A stretch of 64,000 nt of DNA from Xanthobacteraceae bacterium (GCA_019635585.1 JAHBZE010000001.1:1054001-1118000); one strand, 5' to 3'. Positions 9,716 to 17,750 are shown, counted from the stretch's first letter. A program made the numbers and translations. Notes: generated by a model not told the origin, from the sequence alone.

Positions 9716-10491
9716 CGTTCCGGCTCGCCGATCGCGGGAGCGTCGCCCATGTCCGCCAGCACTTCGGCGACATGCCGTACTTTGACGTCGCGGCCTTCGC
9801 GCGAGAGCTTGCCCGCCATGTTCATCAGGCAGCCGAGATCGCCCGCGAGCAGCGTTTCCGCGCCGCTTGCCGCGATGTTCTCGGTCTTCTTCCCGACGAT
9901 CTTGTTCGAGACATCCGGGTATTTCACGCAGAAGGTGCCGCCAAAGCCGCAACAGACATGCGGGTCTTTCATCTCTATGAGATCGAGCCCTTCGACATTC
10001 GCGAGCAGCTTGCGGGGCTGCGCGGCGATGCCGAGTTCGCGCAAGCCCGAGCAGGAATCGTGATAGGTGACGCTGCCCTCGAACCGCGCCCTCGGCGTCA
10101 CCTTCAATATGTCGCTTAAGAAAACCGTCAGTTCGAAGGTCTTGGCGGCAAGCGCCTTGGCGCGCGGCGACCATGCCGCGTTGCCGTCGAACAATTCCGG
10201 ATAATGCAGGCTCACCTGCCCGGCGCAGGAGCCCGACGGCAGCACCACGTAGTCATAGCCTTCGAACGCTTCGATTACCTGTGCGGCAAGTTCGCGCGCG
10301 GTCTTGCGGTCGCCGGAGTTGAACGCCGGCTGGCCGCAACAGGTTTGCTGCGGCACTTCGACCGTGCAACCGGCATCCTTGAGCAACTTCGCGGCTGCAA
10401 AACCGATACGCGGCCGGATCAGATCGACGAGACAGGTCGCAAACAGGCCGACGCGGAGCGGCTTCTTGGCGGCGGGGACTTGATCGGACAT
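9712..10491 (-). CDS. lutA: Lactate utilization protein LutA (CCG-domain)
   Basis: A 259-residue protein with two CCG domains that bind iron-sulfur cofactors: PQQTCCGQPAFNSGD in the first half and DPHVCCGFGGTFCVKYP in the second, as in LutA/YkgE. It is the first gene of a tightly coupled lutABC unit, divergent from lldD across a 93-base gap that holds a palindrome. Confidence 0.94.
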   Translation of the reverse strand: MSDQVPAAKKPLRVGLFATCLVDLIRPRIGFAAAKLLKDAGCTVEVPQQTCCGQPAFNSGDRKTARELAAQVIEAFEGYDYVVLPSGSCAGQVSLHYPELFDGNAAWSPRAKALAAKTFELTVFLSDILKVTPRARFEGSVTYHDSCSGLRELGIAAQPRKLLANVEGLDLIEMKDPHVCCGFGGTFCVKYPDVSNKIVGKKTENIAASGAETLLAGDLGCLMNMAGKLSREGRDVKVRHVAEVLADMGDAPAIGEPER

Positions 10492-10539
10492 CGCGTGAGA
10501 CTTCGCTGCTGCCGCTGGCAGTATTCGGGAAAAGTGCTA

Positions 10540-10554
10540 TCAGTCGCCGACTGA
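10540..10554. promoter_or_regulatory. 15-bp perfect palindrome between lutA and lldD, candidate operator
   Basis: TCAGTCG-C-CGACTGA, 7-bp arms around one base. It is the only strong dyad in the 93-base divergent lutA/lldD gap and lies about 30 bases before the lldD start used here. A lactate-responsive repressor of the GntR/LldR kind often controls such genes, but this sequence does not match an LldR consensus I know and no such regulator gene is nearby. Confidence 0.4.
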
Positions 10555-10584
10555 CATCGAAGTCTAATGTTTCGGGGCCGTGCC

Positions 10585-11724
10585 ATGCAAACCATCACCT
10601 GTGTCGAAGACCTCCGCGCGATCTACAAGACCCGCGTCCCGAAAATGTTCATCGACTATGCCGAGAGCGGCTCCTATTCCGAGCAGACGCTGCACTGGAA
10701 CCGCGAAGATCTCCAGAAGATCAAGCTCAAGCAGAAGATTCTGACCGACGTTTCCAAGCGCGACACCAAGACCACGATCGCGGGCAAGCCGGTCGACGTG
10801 CCGCTGGTGCTGGCACCGATCGGCCTTTGCGGCATGCAGCATGCGAACGGCGAAATTCTCGCGGCGAAGGCGGCGGCCGAGGCCGGCGTTCCGTTCACGC
10901 TTTCCACCATGTCGGTCTGCTCGATTGAAGACGTTGCCAGCGAAACCGGGAAGCCGTTCTGGTTCCAGCTTTACGTGATGAAGGACCGCGAATTCATCCG
11001 CAATCTGATTGCGCGTGCAGCCGCCGCGAAGTGTTCGGCGCTGGTGCTGACCGTCGACCTGCAGATTCTTGCGCAGCGTCACCGCGACATCAAGAACGGC
11101 CTCACCGTGCCGCCGAAGATGAAGCTCGCGAATATCCTCGACATCATGACCAAGCCGCGTTGGGCAATGGGTATTCTCGGCACCAAGCGCCGCAGCTTCG
11201 GCAACCTCGTCGGCCACGTGAAGGGCCTGACCAATACCGGCTCGCTCGGCGCGTGGACCGCGGAACAGTTCGACCCGGCGTTGAACTGGGAAGACGTGAA
11301 ATGGATCCGCAAGCTCTGGAAGGGCAAGCTGATCATCAAGGGCATCATGGAAGTGTCCGACGCGCGGCTCGCGCTGAAACACGGCGCCGATGGCATCGTG
11401 GTATCCAACCACGGCGGACGCCAGCTCGACGGCGCGCCCTCCTCGATCTCGGCGCTGCCGAAGATCGTCGATGCGATCGGCGAGAAGACCGAAATCCTGT
11501 TCGACGGCGGCGTGCGCACCGGTCAGGACCTTATGCGCGCGCTTGCGCTCGGCGCGAAAGGTGCGCTGATCGGGCGCGCGTTCATCTACGGCCTCGGCGC
11601 GAACGGCCAGGAAGGCGTGAAGACCGCGATCGAATGCATCCGCAAGGAACTCGACATGTCGATGGCGCTTTGCGGCGTGAACAAGATTTCGGACATCGAC
11701 GAAAGCGTGCTCGTCAGAGACTGA
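10585..11724 (+). CDS. lldD: L-lactate dehydrogenase (FMN, cytochrome-linked)
   Basis: FMN-dependent alpha-hydroxy-acid dehydrogenase that passes electrons from L-lactate to the respiratory chain. The family active-site signature SNHGGRQLDGAPSSI holds the catalytic His; FDGGVRTGQDLMRALALGA is the FMN phosphate-binding end. I start at the second ATG (MQTITCVEDLR, 379 residues), where family similarity begins; an ATG 18 bases upstream at 10567 is also possible and neither has a strong Shine-Dalgarno. Because lutABC is divergent, the locus carries two unrelated L-lactate oxidation systems. A glycolate or other hydroxy-acid substrate cannot be excluded. Confidence 0.9.
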   Translation: MQTITCVEDLRAIYKTRVPKMFIDYAESGSYSEQTLHWNREDLQKIKLKQKILTDVSKRDTKTTIAGKPVDVPLVLAPIGLCGMQHANGEILAAKAAAEAGVPFTLSTMSVCSIEDVASETGKPFWFQLYVMKDREFIRNLIARAAAAKCSALVLTVDLQILAQRHRDIKNGLTVPPKMKLANILDIMTKPRWAMGILGTKRRSFGNLVGHVKGLTNTGSLGAWTAEQFDPALNWEDVKWIRKLWKGKLIIKGIMEVSDARLALKHGADGIVVSNHGGRQLDGAPSSISALPKIVDAIGEKTEILFDGGVRTGQDLMRALALGAKGALIGRAFIYGLGANGQEGVKTAIECIRKELDMSMALCGVNKISDIDESVLVRD

Positions 11725-11731
11725 CGCCGCG

Positions 11732-12193
11732 CTACATCCCGAGATCGCTGAGGCCCGGATGATCCGCGGGGCGCGGGCCTGACGGCCAGCGGAATTTCCG
11801 CTCGCTTTCCTTGATCGGCACGTCGTTGATGCTCGCCTCGCGGCGGCGCATCAGCCCCTGCCCGTCGAACTCCCACTGCTCGTTGCCGTGCGCGCGGAAC
11901 CAGTTGCCGCCCTCGTCGTGATATTCATAGGCGAAGCGCACGGCGATGCGGTTTCCGGTAAAGGCCCAGACTTCCTTGATGAGCCGGTAATCCTGTTCCT
12001 TCGCCCACTTGCGCGTGAGAAAGTCGACGATCGCCGGACGGCCGGAGAAAAACTCGGAGCGGTTTCGCCACCCGCTGTCTTCGGTATAGGCGAGCGAGAC
12101 GCGCGACGGATCGCGCGAATTCCATGCGTCCTCCGCCATGCGCGCCTTCTGCGCCGCGGTCTCGGCCGTAAAAGGCGGCAATGGCGGACGCAT
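11732..12193 (-). CDS. NTF2-like protein, DUF1348 family
   Basis: A 153-residue soluble protein of the nuclear-transport-factor-2-like superfamily, DUF1348 type (core [22 protein letters not shown] and [13 protein letters not shown]). Family members have no assigned function. It begins six bases after the cyanase stop, so it is the last gene of the cyanate operon, and it converges on lldD with a 7-base gap. Confidence 0.8.
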   Translation of the reverse strand: MRPPLPPFTAETAAQKARMAEDAWNSRDPSRVSLAYTEDSGWRNRSEFFSGRPAIVDFLTRKWAKEQDYRLIKEVWAFTGNRIAVRFAYEYHDEGGNWFRAHGNEQWEFDGQGLMRRREASINDVPIKESERKFRWPSGPRPADHPGLSDLGM

Positions 12194-12199
12194 GACGCC

Positions 12200-12688
12200 T
12201 CAATCTTCCTTGAAGCCGTATTCGGGAATGTTGCCGGTGTTGCCGTAATATTTGTACGGCAGGAACTTACCCGACATCGCGATCTTGACGCGGTCGCCCT
12301 TCGGATTGGGCAGACGCTCCATCTGCATGTCGAAGTCGATCGCCGACATGATGCCGTCGCCGAACTCCTCCTCGATCAGCGCCTTCCACGCCGGCGCATT
12401 GACCATCACGAGTTCGTAGAAGCGATAGATCAGCGGATCGGTCGGCGGCATCGGCGTGCCGGTGCCGCGATAGGGCACCTCGTTCAGCATCGCCTGTTCG
12501 GCCTTGGAAAGCCCGAACAGTTCGCCCGCCTTCGCGGCCTGCGGCTTGGTCAGTTTCATCTGACCGAGGATCGCGCCGACGAGCAGCACATCGGAGTAGC
12601 CGCCAATCTGCTGACAAATATAACTCCACTTCCACCCCTTCTCGCGCTTGATGTCGAGCAACTTCTCGGTGAGGTCTTCGCGTTTCAT
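12200..12688 (-). CDS. cynS: Cyanate hydratase (cyanase)
   Basis: Converts cyanate and bicarbonate to ammonia and CO2. The 162 residues match family length. Counting residues, the catalytic triad falls at R89, E92 and S115, the same spacing as R96, E99 and S122 of the E. coli enzyme. An N-terminal helix-turn-helix-like segment (residues 1-75) is present. A good Shine-Dalgarno (AAGGAAG) precedes the ATG. Its place behind an NrtA/CynA-type transporter indicates use of cyanate as a nitrogen source. Confidence 0.97.
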   Translation of the reverse strand: MKREDLTEKLLDIKREKGWKWSYICQQIGGYSDVLLVGAILGQMKLTKPQAAKAGELFGLSKAEQAMLNEVPYRGTGTPMPPTDPLIYRFYELVMVNAPAWKALIEEEFGDGIMSAIDFDMQMERLPNPKGDRVKIAMSGKFLPYKYYGNTGNIPEYGFKED

Positions 12689-12715
12689 GATGAGCTTCCT
12701 TCTTGAAAAATAAAA

Positions 12716-13606
12716 TCAGGCGCGCTTGCGCAACGGCTCTGGCGCGGACGGCGGCGCTGCCACCGGCCGTACCAGAGGCACGTTCTTCGGATCCCAGGGC
12801 TTGCCCCTGATCTCGTCCTTGAAAGTGCGCGAGCGGCTCACCAGAAAATCGATCAGGTGATTGCGGATCGCGTAATAATCGGCGTGCTTGTGAATCTGGT
12901 TGCGGTCGCGCTCTTTCGGAAGCGGATTCTCGACGATCTCCGCGATCTGCGCTTCCGGTCCGTTGGTCATCAGCACGATCTTGTCGGCTAGATAGATCGC
13001 CTCGTCGACGTCGTGCGTAATCATGAACACGGTCTGGCCGGTCGAGAGACAGATACGGCGTACCTCATCCTGCAAGGTGCCGCGCGTCAGCGCGTCGAGT
13101 GCGGAGAACGGCTCGTCCATGAGCAACATTTTCGGCTCGAGCGAGAGGGCGCGCGCAATGCCGACACGCTGCTTCATGCCGCCGGAAAGCTCCGAGGGCT
13201 TTTTATATTCAGCGCCCTTCAGCCCCACGAGCTCAATGAACTTCTCGGCGTGTTCCTTGATCTTGGCCTTCGACCAGTCCTTGTGCTTCGCACCGACCGC
13301 GTAAGCGACGTTGCCGAGCACCGTGCGCCACGGCAAGAGCGCGTGGCTCTGGAAGATCACTGCGCGGTCGAGCGCCGGCCCTTCGATCGCAACGTTGTCG
13401 ACGATCACGACGCCTTCGGACGGCGCGTCGAGTCCTGCGAGAATGTTCAGTACCGTGGTCTTGCCGCAACCCGAATGGCCGATCATGCAGACGAACTCGC
13501 CGCGCTCGATGCCGAGCCACAGGTTCTCGAACACGGCCGTCTCGCCGCCTCCGGGCGCAGGATAACGCTTCGCGATCGCTTCGATAGAGATCAGTTTTTC
13601 GGTCAT
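12716..13606 (-). CDS. Cyanate/nitrate ABC transporter ATP-binding protein
   Basis: A 296-residue ATPase of the NrtD/CynD/SsuB/TauB group. Walker A is GHSGCGKTTVLNILAGL, the signature is LSGGMKQRVGIARAL, Walker B is MLLMDEPFSALD and the switch His is in MITHDVDEAIYLAD. I start at 13606 (MTEKLISIEAI), where the ATPase fold begins; an in-frame extension of nine codons is less likely. It energises uptake with the permease and binding protein upstream; cynS downstream favours cyanate over nitrate as the substrate. Confidence 0.92.
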   Translation of the reverse strand: MTEKLISIEAIAKRYPAPGGGETAVFENLWLGIERGEFVCMIGHSGCGKTTVLNILAGLDAPSEGVVIVDNVAIEGPALDRAVIFQSHALLPWRTVLGNVAYAVGAKHKDWSKAKIKEHAEKFIELVGLKGAEYKKPSELSGGMKQRVGIARALSLEPKMLLMDEPFSALDALTRGTLQDEVRRICLSTGQTVFMITHDVDEAIYLADKIVLMTNGPEAQIAEIVENPLPKERDRNQIHKHADYYAIRNHLIDFLVSRSRTFKDEIRGKPWDPKNVPLVRPVAAPPSAPEPLRKRA

Positions 13607-13621
13607 TGTCTTCGCCCCGCT

Positions 13622-13729
13622 CCCTCTCCCCAATGGGGAGAGGGTTGGGGTGAGGGGGTTCTGAAGAAATGAGTACAGTCCCCCCTCACCCGCGCCTTCG
13701 GCGCGACCTCTCCCCCATGGGGAGAGGTG
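13622..13729. repeat. Pair of inverted palindromic repeat units inside the operon
   Basis: Unit one (13622-13658) holds CCCTCTCCCC-aat-GGGGAGAGGG followed by a GTGAGGGGG block. Unit two (13680-13729) is the reverse arrangement: CCCCCCTCACC, a small CGCGCC-ttc-GGCGCG hairpin, then CCTCTCCCC-cat-GGGGAGAGG. The two units face each other and can fold into one long cruciform. This resembles dispersed GC-rich intergenic palindromes of Rhizobiales genomes. It lies between the permease and ATPase genes of a single operon. Confidence 0.8.
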
Positions 13730-13756
13730 AAATGGAATTGATGGTGCTTCATCCCA

Positions 13757-14590
13757 TCACTCCGGATAGGTCACGAGCTTCGCCGCGCGCGCGAGCAACT
13801 GGTCGAGGACCATGCCGACGATGCCGATCACGAGGATCGCGTTGATGACGTTCGTGATCGAGAGGTTGTTCCACTCGTTCCAGACGAAGTAACCGATGCC
13901 GGTGCCGCCGACGAGCATCTCGGCAGCCACGATCACGAGCCAGGCGATGCCGATAGAAATGCGCATGCCGGTAAGAATCGTCGGCGCCGCCGCGGGCAGG
14001 ATCACGGTGAAGGCGCGCTTCAGCGGACCGACTTCAAGCGTGCGCGCAACGTTGAGCCACTCTTTACGCACGGTCGCAACGCCGAACGCGGTGTTGATCA
14101 GCATCGGCCATACCGAGCAGATGAAGATCACGAAGATCGCGGAATAATTCGAATCTTTGATGGTGTAGAGCGCGAGCGGCATCCAGGCGAGCGGCGAAAT
14201 CGGTTTCAGTACCTGGATGAACGGATCGAGCGCGCGGCTCATGAGCTGCGACATGCCGATCAGGAAGCCGAGCGGGATCGCGACCAGCACCGCGAGCAGA
14301 TAACCGATCGCGACGCGTCCGATCGAATAGGCAAGCTGGATGCCGAGGCCCTTGTCGTTCGGGCCGTTGTCGTAAAACGGATTGGTGAGATGCTTCCAGA
14401 GCGTCGCGCCGACCTGCAACGGCCCCGGCATCGCGGATTTTCCTTGTGTCGCGGTGATCCCCATCAACTTCGCGTATTCGGGATCCATCTGCTGCACGGA
14501 ACTGGAGCCGCTGGTCGCGAGATGCCACGCGCCGAGAAACAGCACGAGGATCAGAATCGAGACGATGCCGGCACGCGCGGAAAGTGTCAT
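13757..14590 (-). CDS. Cyanate/nitrate ABC transporter permease
   Basis: Inner-membrane permease of the NrtB/CynB/SsuC type, 277 residues with about six helices. The EAA-like loop that docks the ATPase is visible (ARTLEVGPLKRAFTVILPAA). I use the ATG at 14590 (MTLSARAGIV), which has GAGG nine bases upstream; a TTG five codons earlier has no ribosome site. It is the second gene after the binding protein. Confidence 0.92.
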   Translation of the reverse strand: MTLSARAGIVSILILVLFLGAWHLATSGSSSVQQMDPEYAKLMGITATQGKSAMPGPLQVGATLWKHLTNPFYDNGPNDKGLGIQLAYSIGRVAIGYLLAVLVAIPLGFLIGMSQLMSRALDPFIQVLKPISPLAWMPLALYTIKDSNYSAIFVIFICSVWPMLINTAFGVATVRKEWLNVARTLEVGPLKRAFTVILPAAAPTILTGMRISIGIAWLVIVAAEMLVGGTGIGYFVWNEWNNLSITNVINAILVIGIVGMVLDQLLARAAKLVTYPE

Positions 14591-14608
14591 TTCATAATTC
14601 CTCAATCA

Positions 14609-14631
14609 CGGCCGGGCATTACGCCCGGCCG
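14609..14631 (-). promoter_or_regulatory. Intercistronic stem-loop after the binding-protein gene
   Basis: A perfect hairpin, CGGCCGGGC and GCCCGGCCG around a 5-base loop, lies between the binding-protein stop and the permease start. No T-run follows on the transcribed strand, so it is more likely an mRNA-stabilising or partial attenuation structure than a full terminator. Such hairpins often keep binding-protein mRNA more abundant than that of the permease. Confidence 0.6.
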
Positions 14632-14643
14632 CGCTTTTCTTCT

Positions 14644-16023
14644 TTAGACCCGCTTGATCTTGAAGCTCTTGATGTATTCCTCGGGCTTCGAAGGATCGAA
14701 GGTCTTGCCCATCACGACGAAGCTCTTCGAGGTGGAAGACGGCGGCGTTAGCCCCACTTCCTTCATCAGCTTCGTGGTGTCGGTGGCCAGGAACACCGAC
14801 TTCGCAACGTCGGCATATTTCACTTCGCCCTTGATCTGGCCCCAGCGCTTCATCTGCGTGAGGATCCAGACCGCGAAGGATTCATACGGGAACGGATCGA
14901 AGTCGATACGGTCCGGCACGTTCTTCACGTTGCCGAGGCCGTCGGCGAATTTCCCGGTCAGCACCTGCTCGACCACCGTCACCGGCTGGTTGAGGTAATT
15001 CGCGGGCGCGATCGATTCCGCGATCTGCTTGCGGTTCTCCGGCTTCGTTGCAAACGCGGTCGCGTCGATGATCGCCTTTAAGAGCGCCGCGTAAGTGTTC
15101 GGCGAGCCTTTGACGAATTCCTGCGAGGCCGCAAACGCGCAGCACGGATGCCGGTCCCAGATTTCCTTCGACAGGATGTGGATGAAGCCGACGCCGTCAT
15201 AGACCGCGCGCTGGTTCACGGGATCGGGTGCCAAGAAGCCATCGATGTTGTCGGCGCGAAGGTTCGCGACCATCTCCGGCGGCGGCACCGCGCGGATCTG
15301 CACGTCGGTATCGGGATCGAGCCCGTGCTCCGCGAGATAGTAACGCAGCAGATAATTATGCATCGAATAATCGAACGGCACTGCGAACTTGAAGCCCTTC
15401 CACGACTTCGGATCGCGCTTGTCCTTGTGCTTGACCGCGAGCGTGATCGCCTGGCCGTTGATATTTTCGACCGCCGGCATCGTATAGGGGATCGGGTTCG
15501 AGCCCGCGCCGAGTGTGATCGCGATCGGCATCGGCGAAAGCATGTGCGCCGCGTCGTATTCCTTGTTGATGGTCTTGTCGCGCACCACCGCCCAGCCGGC
15601 GGTCTTGATGACATCGACGTTCAACCCATGCTTCTCGTAGAAGCCCATGGGCTTGGCCATGATGATCGGCGTTGCGCAGGTGATGGGAATGAAGCCGACC
15701 TTGAGGTCTTTCTTCTCGATCGGCTTGGCCTGGGCGAAAACTTCGGTCGCGGTCGAGAGCGGAAAGAACTGCGAGATCGCGGCGAGCGCGGTCGACGCAC
15801 CGACAGTCTTCAGAAATGCGCGGCGTGCTGCGTCCTGCGGAAACATCGCGCGCAGCACTGTGCCGGCCACGACGTTCTCGTAACGTTTGTCTTCGCTGGC
15901 GGCGACTTCCTGCGCCTGCAATCGCGCGGCTTGATCATGTTCCGCAACGCTTTTGTGCTGGCCACAGGGGCAGCCCGAGGTCAGACGGCGCTTGGGATCG
16001 AACGGGTTATCGAACATAGGCAT
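14644..16023 (-). CDS. NrtA/CynA-type substrate-binding protein
   Basis: A 459-residue periplasmic binding protein for cyanate or nitrate. The N-terminus is long and carries GCPCGQHKS before a twin-arginine-like export signal (RRAFLKTVGASTALAAI, about residues 67-83), so it is probably exported folded. The mature part has the CmpA/NrtA domain (GFIPITCATPIIMAKPMGFYEKH). It is the first gene of the operon, with a GAGGAG ribosome site at 5-base spacing and the sigma-54 promoter about 35-50 bases upstream of the start. Nitrate and cyanate binding proteins cannot be told apart by eye; cynS in the operon argues for cyanate. Confidence 0.92.
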   Translation of the reverse strand: MPMFDNPFDPKRRLTSGCPCGQHKSVAEHDQAARLQAQEVAASEDKRYENVVAGTVLRAMFPQDAARRAFLKTVGASTALAAISQFFPLSTATEVFAQAKPIEKKDLKVGFIPITCATPIIMAKPMGFYEKHGLNVDVIKTAGWAVVRDKTINKEYDAAHMLSPMPIAITLGAGSNPIPYTMPAVENINGQAITLAVKHKDKRDPKSWKGFKFAVPFDYSMHNYLLRYYLAEHGLDPDTDVQIRAVPPPEMVANLRADNIDGFLAPDPVNQRAVYDGVGFIHILSKEIWDRHPCCAFAASQEFVKGSPNTYAALLKAIIDATAFATKPENRKQIAESIAPANYLNQPVTVVEQVLTGKFADGLGNVKNVPDRIDFDPFPYESFAVWILTQMKRWGQIKGEVKYADVAKSVFLATDTTKLMKEVGLTPPSSTSKSFVVMGKTFDPSKPEEYIKSFKIKRV

Positions 16024-16057
16024 AGCAACTCCTCTCGAACGAGTCAGAGTGCTTCAG

Positions 16058-16073
16058 AGCAACATCGGTGCCA
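16058..16073 (-). promoter_or_regulatory. Sigma-54 (RpoN) -24/-12 promoter for the cyanate operon
   Basis: On the minus strand the sequence reads TGGCAC-CGATG-TTGCT, an exact match to TGGCAC-N5-TTGCW, preceded by C as in the extended consensus. Transcription would start near 16047, giving a leader of about 24 bases with the GAGGAG ribosome site. This points to control by nitrogen limitation through NtrC or a dedicated activator. Confidence 0.8.
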
Positions 16074-16139
16074 GTCTTCGGCCACACGAAGTAAATCCGG
16101 AGAATTCCGCTTTTCTCTTTTCAGGGCATAGCTTTGCCT

Positions 16140-16174
16140 GCTACGATTTTTCGTACAACACGAAACTTCGTAGC
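16140..16174. promoter_or_regulatory. 35-bp dyad, candidate enhancer/operator between regulator and cyanate operon
   Basis: GCTACGA at the left and TCGTAGC at the right frame an imperfect palindrome whose 14-base halves agree at 12 positions. Each half is itself a small dyad (ACGA-N4-TCGT at 16143-16154 and 16160-16171), with centres 17 bp apart. It lies roughly 95-125 bases upstream of the predicted sigma-54 start, the usual place for an activator site, and 24 bases before the divergent regulator gene, where it could also serve in autoregulation. Confidence 0.65.
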
Positions 16175-16197
16175 TGCGCTACAGGGCCTGCACCCGA

Positions 16198-17685
16198 ATG
16201 GCAAAAGTGCCGCCGAAAAAAGAGGCAGCGGATCAGGAGAGCGAACGCTTCTTCCGCGATGTCGCGCACGACAATCGCCTGATCCTGGCTGCGGCGGGCG
16301 AAGGCATCTATGGCGTGAACGCCGACGGCAAAACCACCTTCGTCAATCCGGCCGCCGCGCGCATGCTGGGCTGGGACGCGGACGATCTCGTCGGCAAGGA
16401 CATGCACGAGACCGTGCATCACAGCCATTCCGACGGTTCGCATTATCATAACCACGACTGTCCGATTTACGCGGCGTTCCGCGACGGCGCAGTGCATCAG
16501 GTCGCCGACGAAGTGTTCTGGCGCAAGGACGGCTCGTTCTTCTTCGTCGAATACACTTCGACGCCGATCCGTGACCGCGGCGTCGTGGTCGGCGCGGTGA
16601 TCGTATTTCGCGACGTGACGCAGCGCTACGAGGCGGACGCGAGGCTGCGCGAAGCGCTTTCGGAAGTCGGCAGACTCCGCGAGAAACTGGAGCGCGAAAA
16701 CGCCTACCTGCAGGAAGAAATCCGCATCGAAGGCAACCGCCGCGACATCATCGGCAGAAGCCCGGCGATGCAGCAGATCCTGCGGCAGATCGAGATCGCC
16801 GCGGCCGCGCGATCGAGCGTATTGATCGCGGGCGAAGCCGGCACCGGCAAGGAGCTGATCGCACGTACGATCCACGAAGCAAGCTTGCGCGGCGAGCATC
16901 CGTTCATCCGCGTGAATTGCGCGACACTCTCGCGCAGCGGCGACGAGTTGTTCGGCACGCCCGGAAAGCCCGACACCGGCCGTGTCGAGCTCGCGGACGG
17001 CGGCACGCTGTTTCTCGACGAAGTCGGCGATCTTTCCCCCGACGCACAGGACCGCCTGCTCGAATTCCTGACGCAGGAAAGCGCCCGCGCGGAAGGCGGC
17101 GCAAAGCGCGGCTTCGACGTGCGCGTGGTCGCGGCGAGCAACCGCGACCTGCGCGCAGCGGCGAGGCGCGGCAGTTTCCGGGGCGAGTTGTTCTATCGCC
17201 TCAACGTGATTGCGATCGAGGCGCCGGCGTTGCGCGAGCGGCGCGAGGATATTCCGCTGCTCGCGGCGCATTTCATAAGCGGCGTTTCGCGCAAGCTGCG
17301 CGTGTCTTCTACATTGAAAATCGCCGACGCCGACATGCGGCGCATGTGCGAATACGACTGGCCGGGCAACGCGCGCGAATTGCAGAACGTGATCGAGCGC
17401 GGCGCGATGCTCGCAAAAGGCGGCGCCATGCGGATCGACCTGCCGAAACCCGCGACCGCGCACCGGAGCGCGAACGCCGCCGCCCGCGTCGTAACCGAGG
17501 ACGCGCGTCGCGAGCGCGACCGCGCCAATATCCTCGCCGCACTCGAAGCCTGCGGCGGCAAGATTTTCGGCCACGGCGGCGCGGCGGAATTGCTCGACAT
17601 CAAGCCAACGACGCTCGCCTCACGCATCAAGTCGCTCGGCATCCGCTACCGCAAGGGTGGCGCGCGCGAACAGCGCACGCACTAG
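16198..17685 (+). CDS. PAS / AAA+ / Fis-HTH transcriptional regulator lacking the GAFTGA loop
   Basis: A 495-residue regulator shaped like a sigma-54 activator. It has a PAS domain (about residues 22-145) with a His-rich stretch (HHSHSDGSHYHNHDC), a coiled linker, an AAA+ domain (about 180-415) with Walker A GEAGTGKE and Walker B GGTLFLDEVGD, and a Fis-type helix-turn-helix at the C-terminus. Where GHEKGAFTGA should stand after ELFG, the sequence reads ELFGTPGKPDTGRVELADGG, so the L1 loop that touches sigma-54 is gone. Such proteins (compare TyrR or Rhodobacter NtrC) act without sigma-54. It is divergent from the cyanate operon. The His/Cys run in the PAS domain could bind a metal; that is inference. 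Confidence 0.88.
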   Translation: MAKVPPKKEAADQESERFFRDVAHDNRLILAAAGEGIYGVNADGKTTFVNPAAARMLGWDADDLVGKDMHETVHHSHSDGSHYHNHDCPIYAAFRDGAVHQVADEVFWRKDGSFFFVEYTSTPIRDRGVVVGAVIVFRDVTQRYEADARLREALSEVGRLREKLERENAYLQEEIRIEGNRRDIIGRSPAMQQILRQIEIAAAARSSVLIAGEAGTGKELIARTIHEASLRGEHPFIRVNCATLSRSGDELFGTPGKPDTGRVELADGGTLFLDEVGDLSPDAQDRLLEFLTQESARAEGGAKRGFDVRVVAASNRDLRAAARRGSFRGELFYRLNVIAIEAPALRERREDIPLLAAHFISGVSRKLRVSSTLKIADADMRRMCEYDWPGNARELQNVIERGAMLAKGGAMRIDLPKPATAHRSANAAARVVTEDARRERDRANILAALEACGGKIFGHGGAAELLDIKPTTLASRIKSLGIRYRKGGAREQRTH

Positions 17686-17744
17686 AACTTCGCTGCATTG
17701 CAGCGGTACCCGGCCGTCCCGGTATCCCTCGGCGCCAGCGCCTG

Positions 17745-17750
17745 TATAAT
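17745..17750 (+). promoter_or_regulatory. Possible -10 element for the 17786 gene
   Basis: A perfect TATAAT in an otherwise GC-rich 100-base gap, 36 bases before the ATG at 17786. No good -35 hexamer is found at 16-18 bases upstream, so this is only a candidate. Confidence 0.3.

Noticed and set aside
9716-10174. An N-terminal extension of lutB of about 150 codons
   Set aside because: These codons lie inside lutA in another frame and are Arg-rich; the ATG at 9715 gives the family start and an ATGA overlap.
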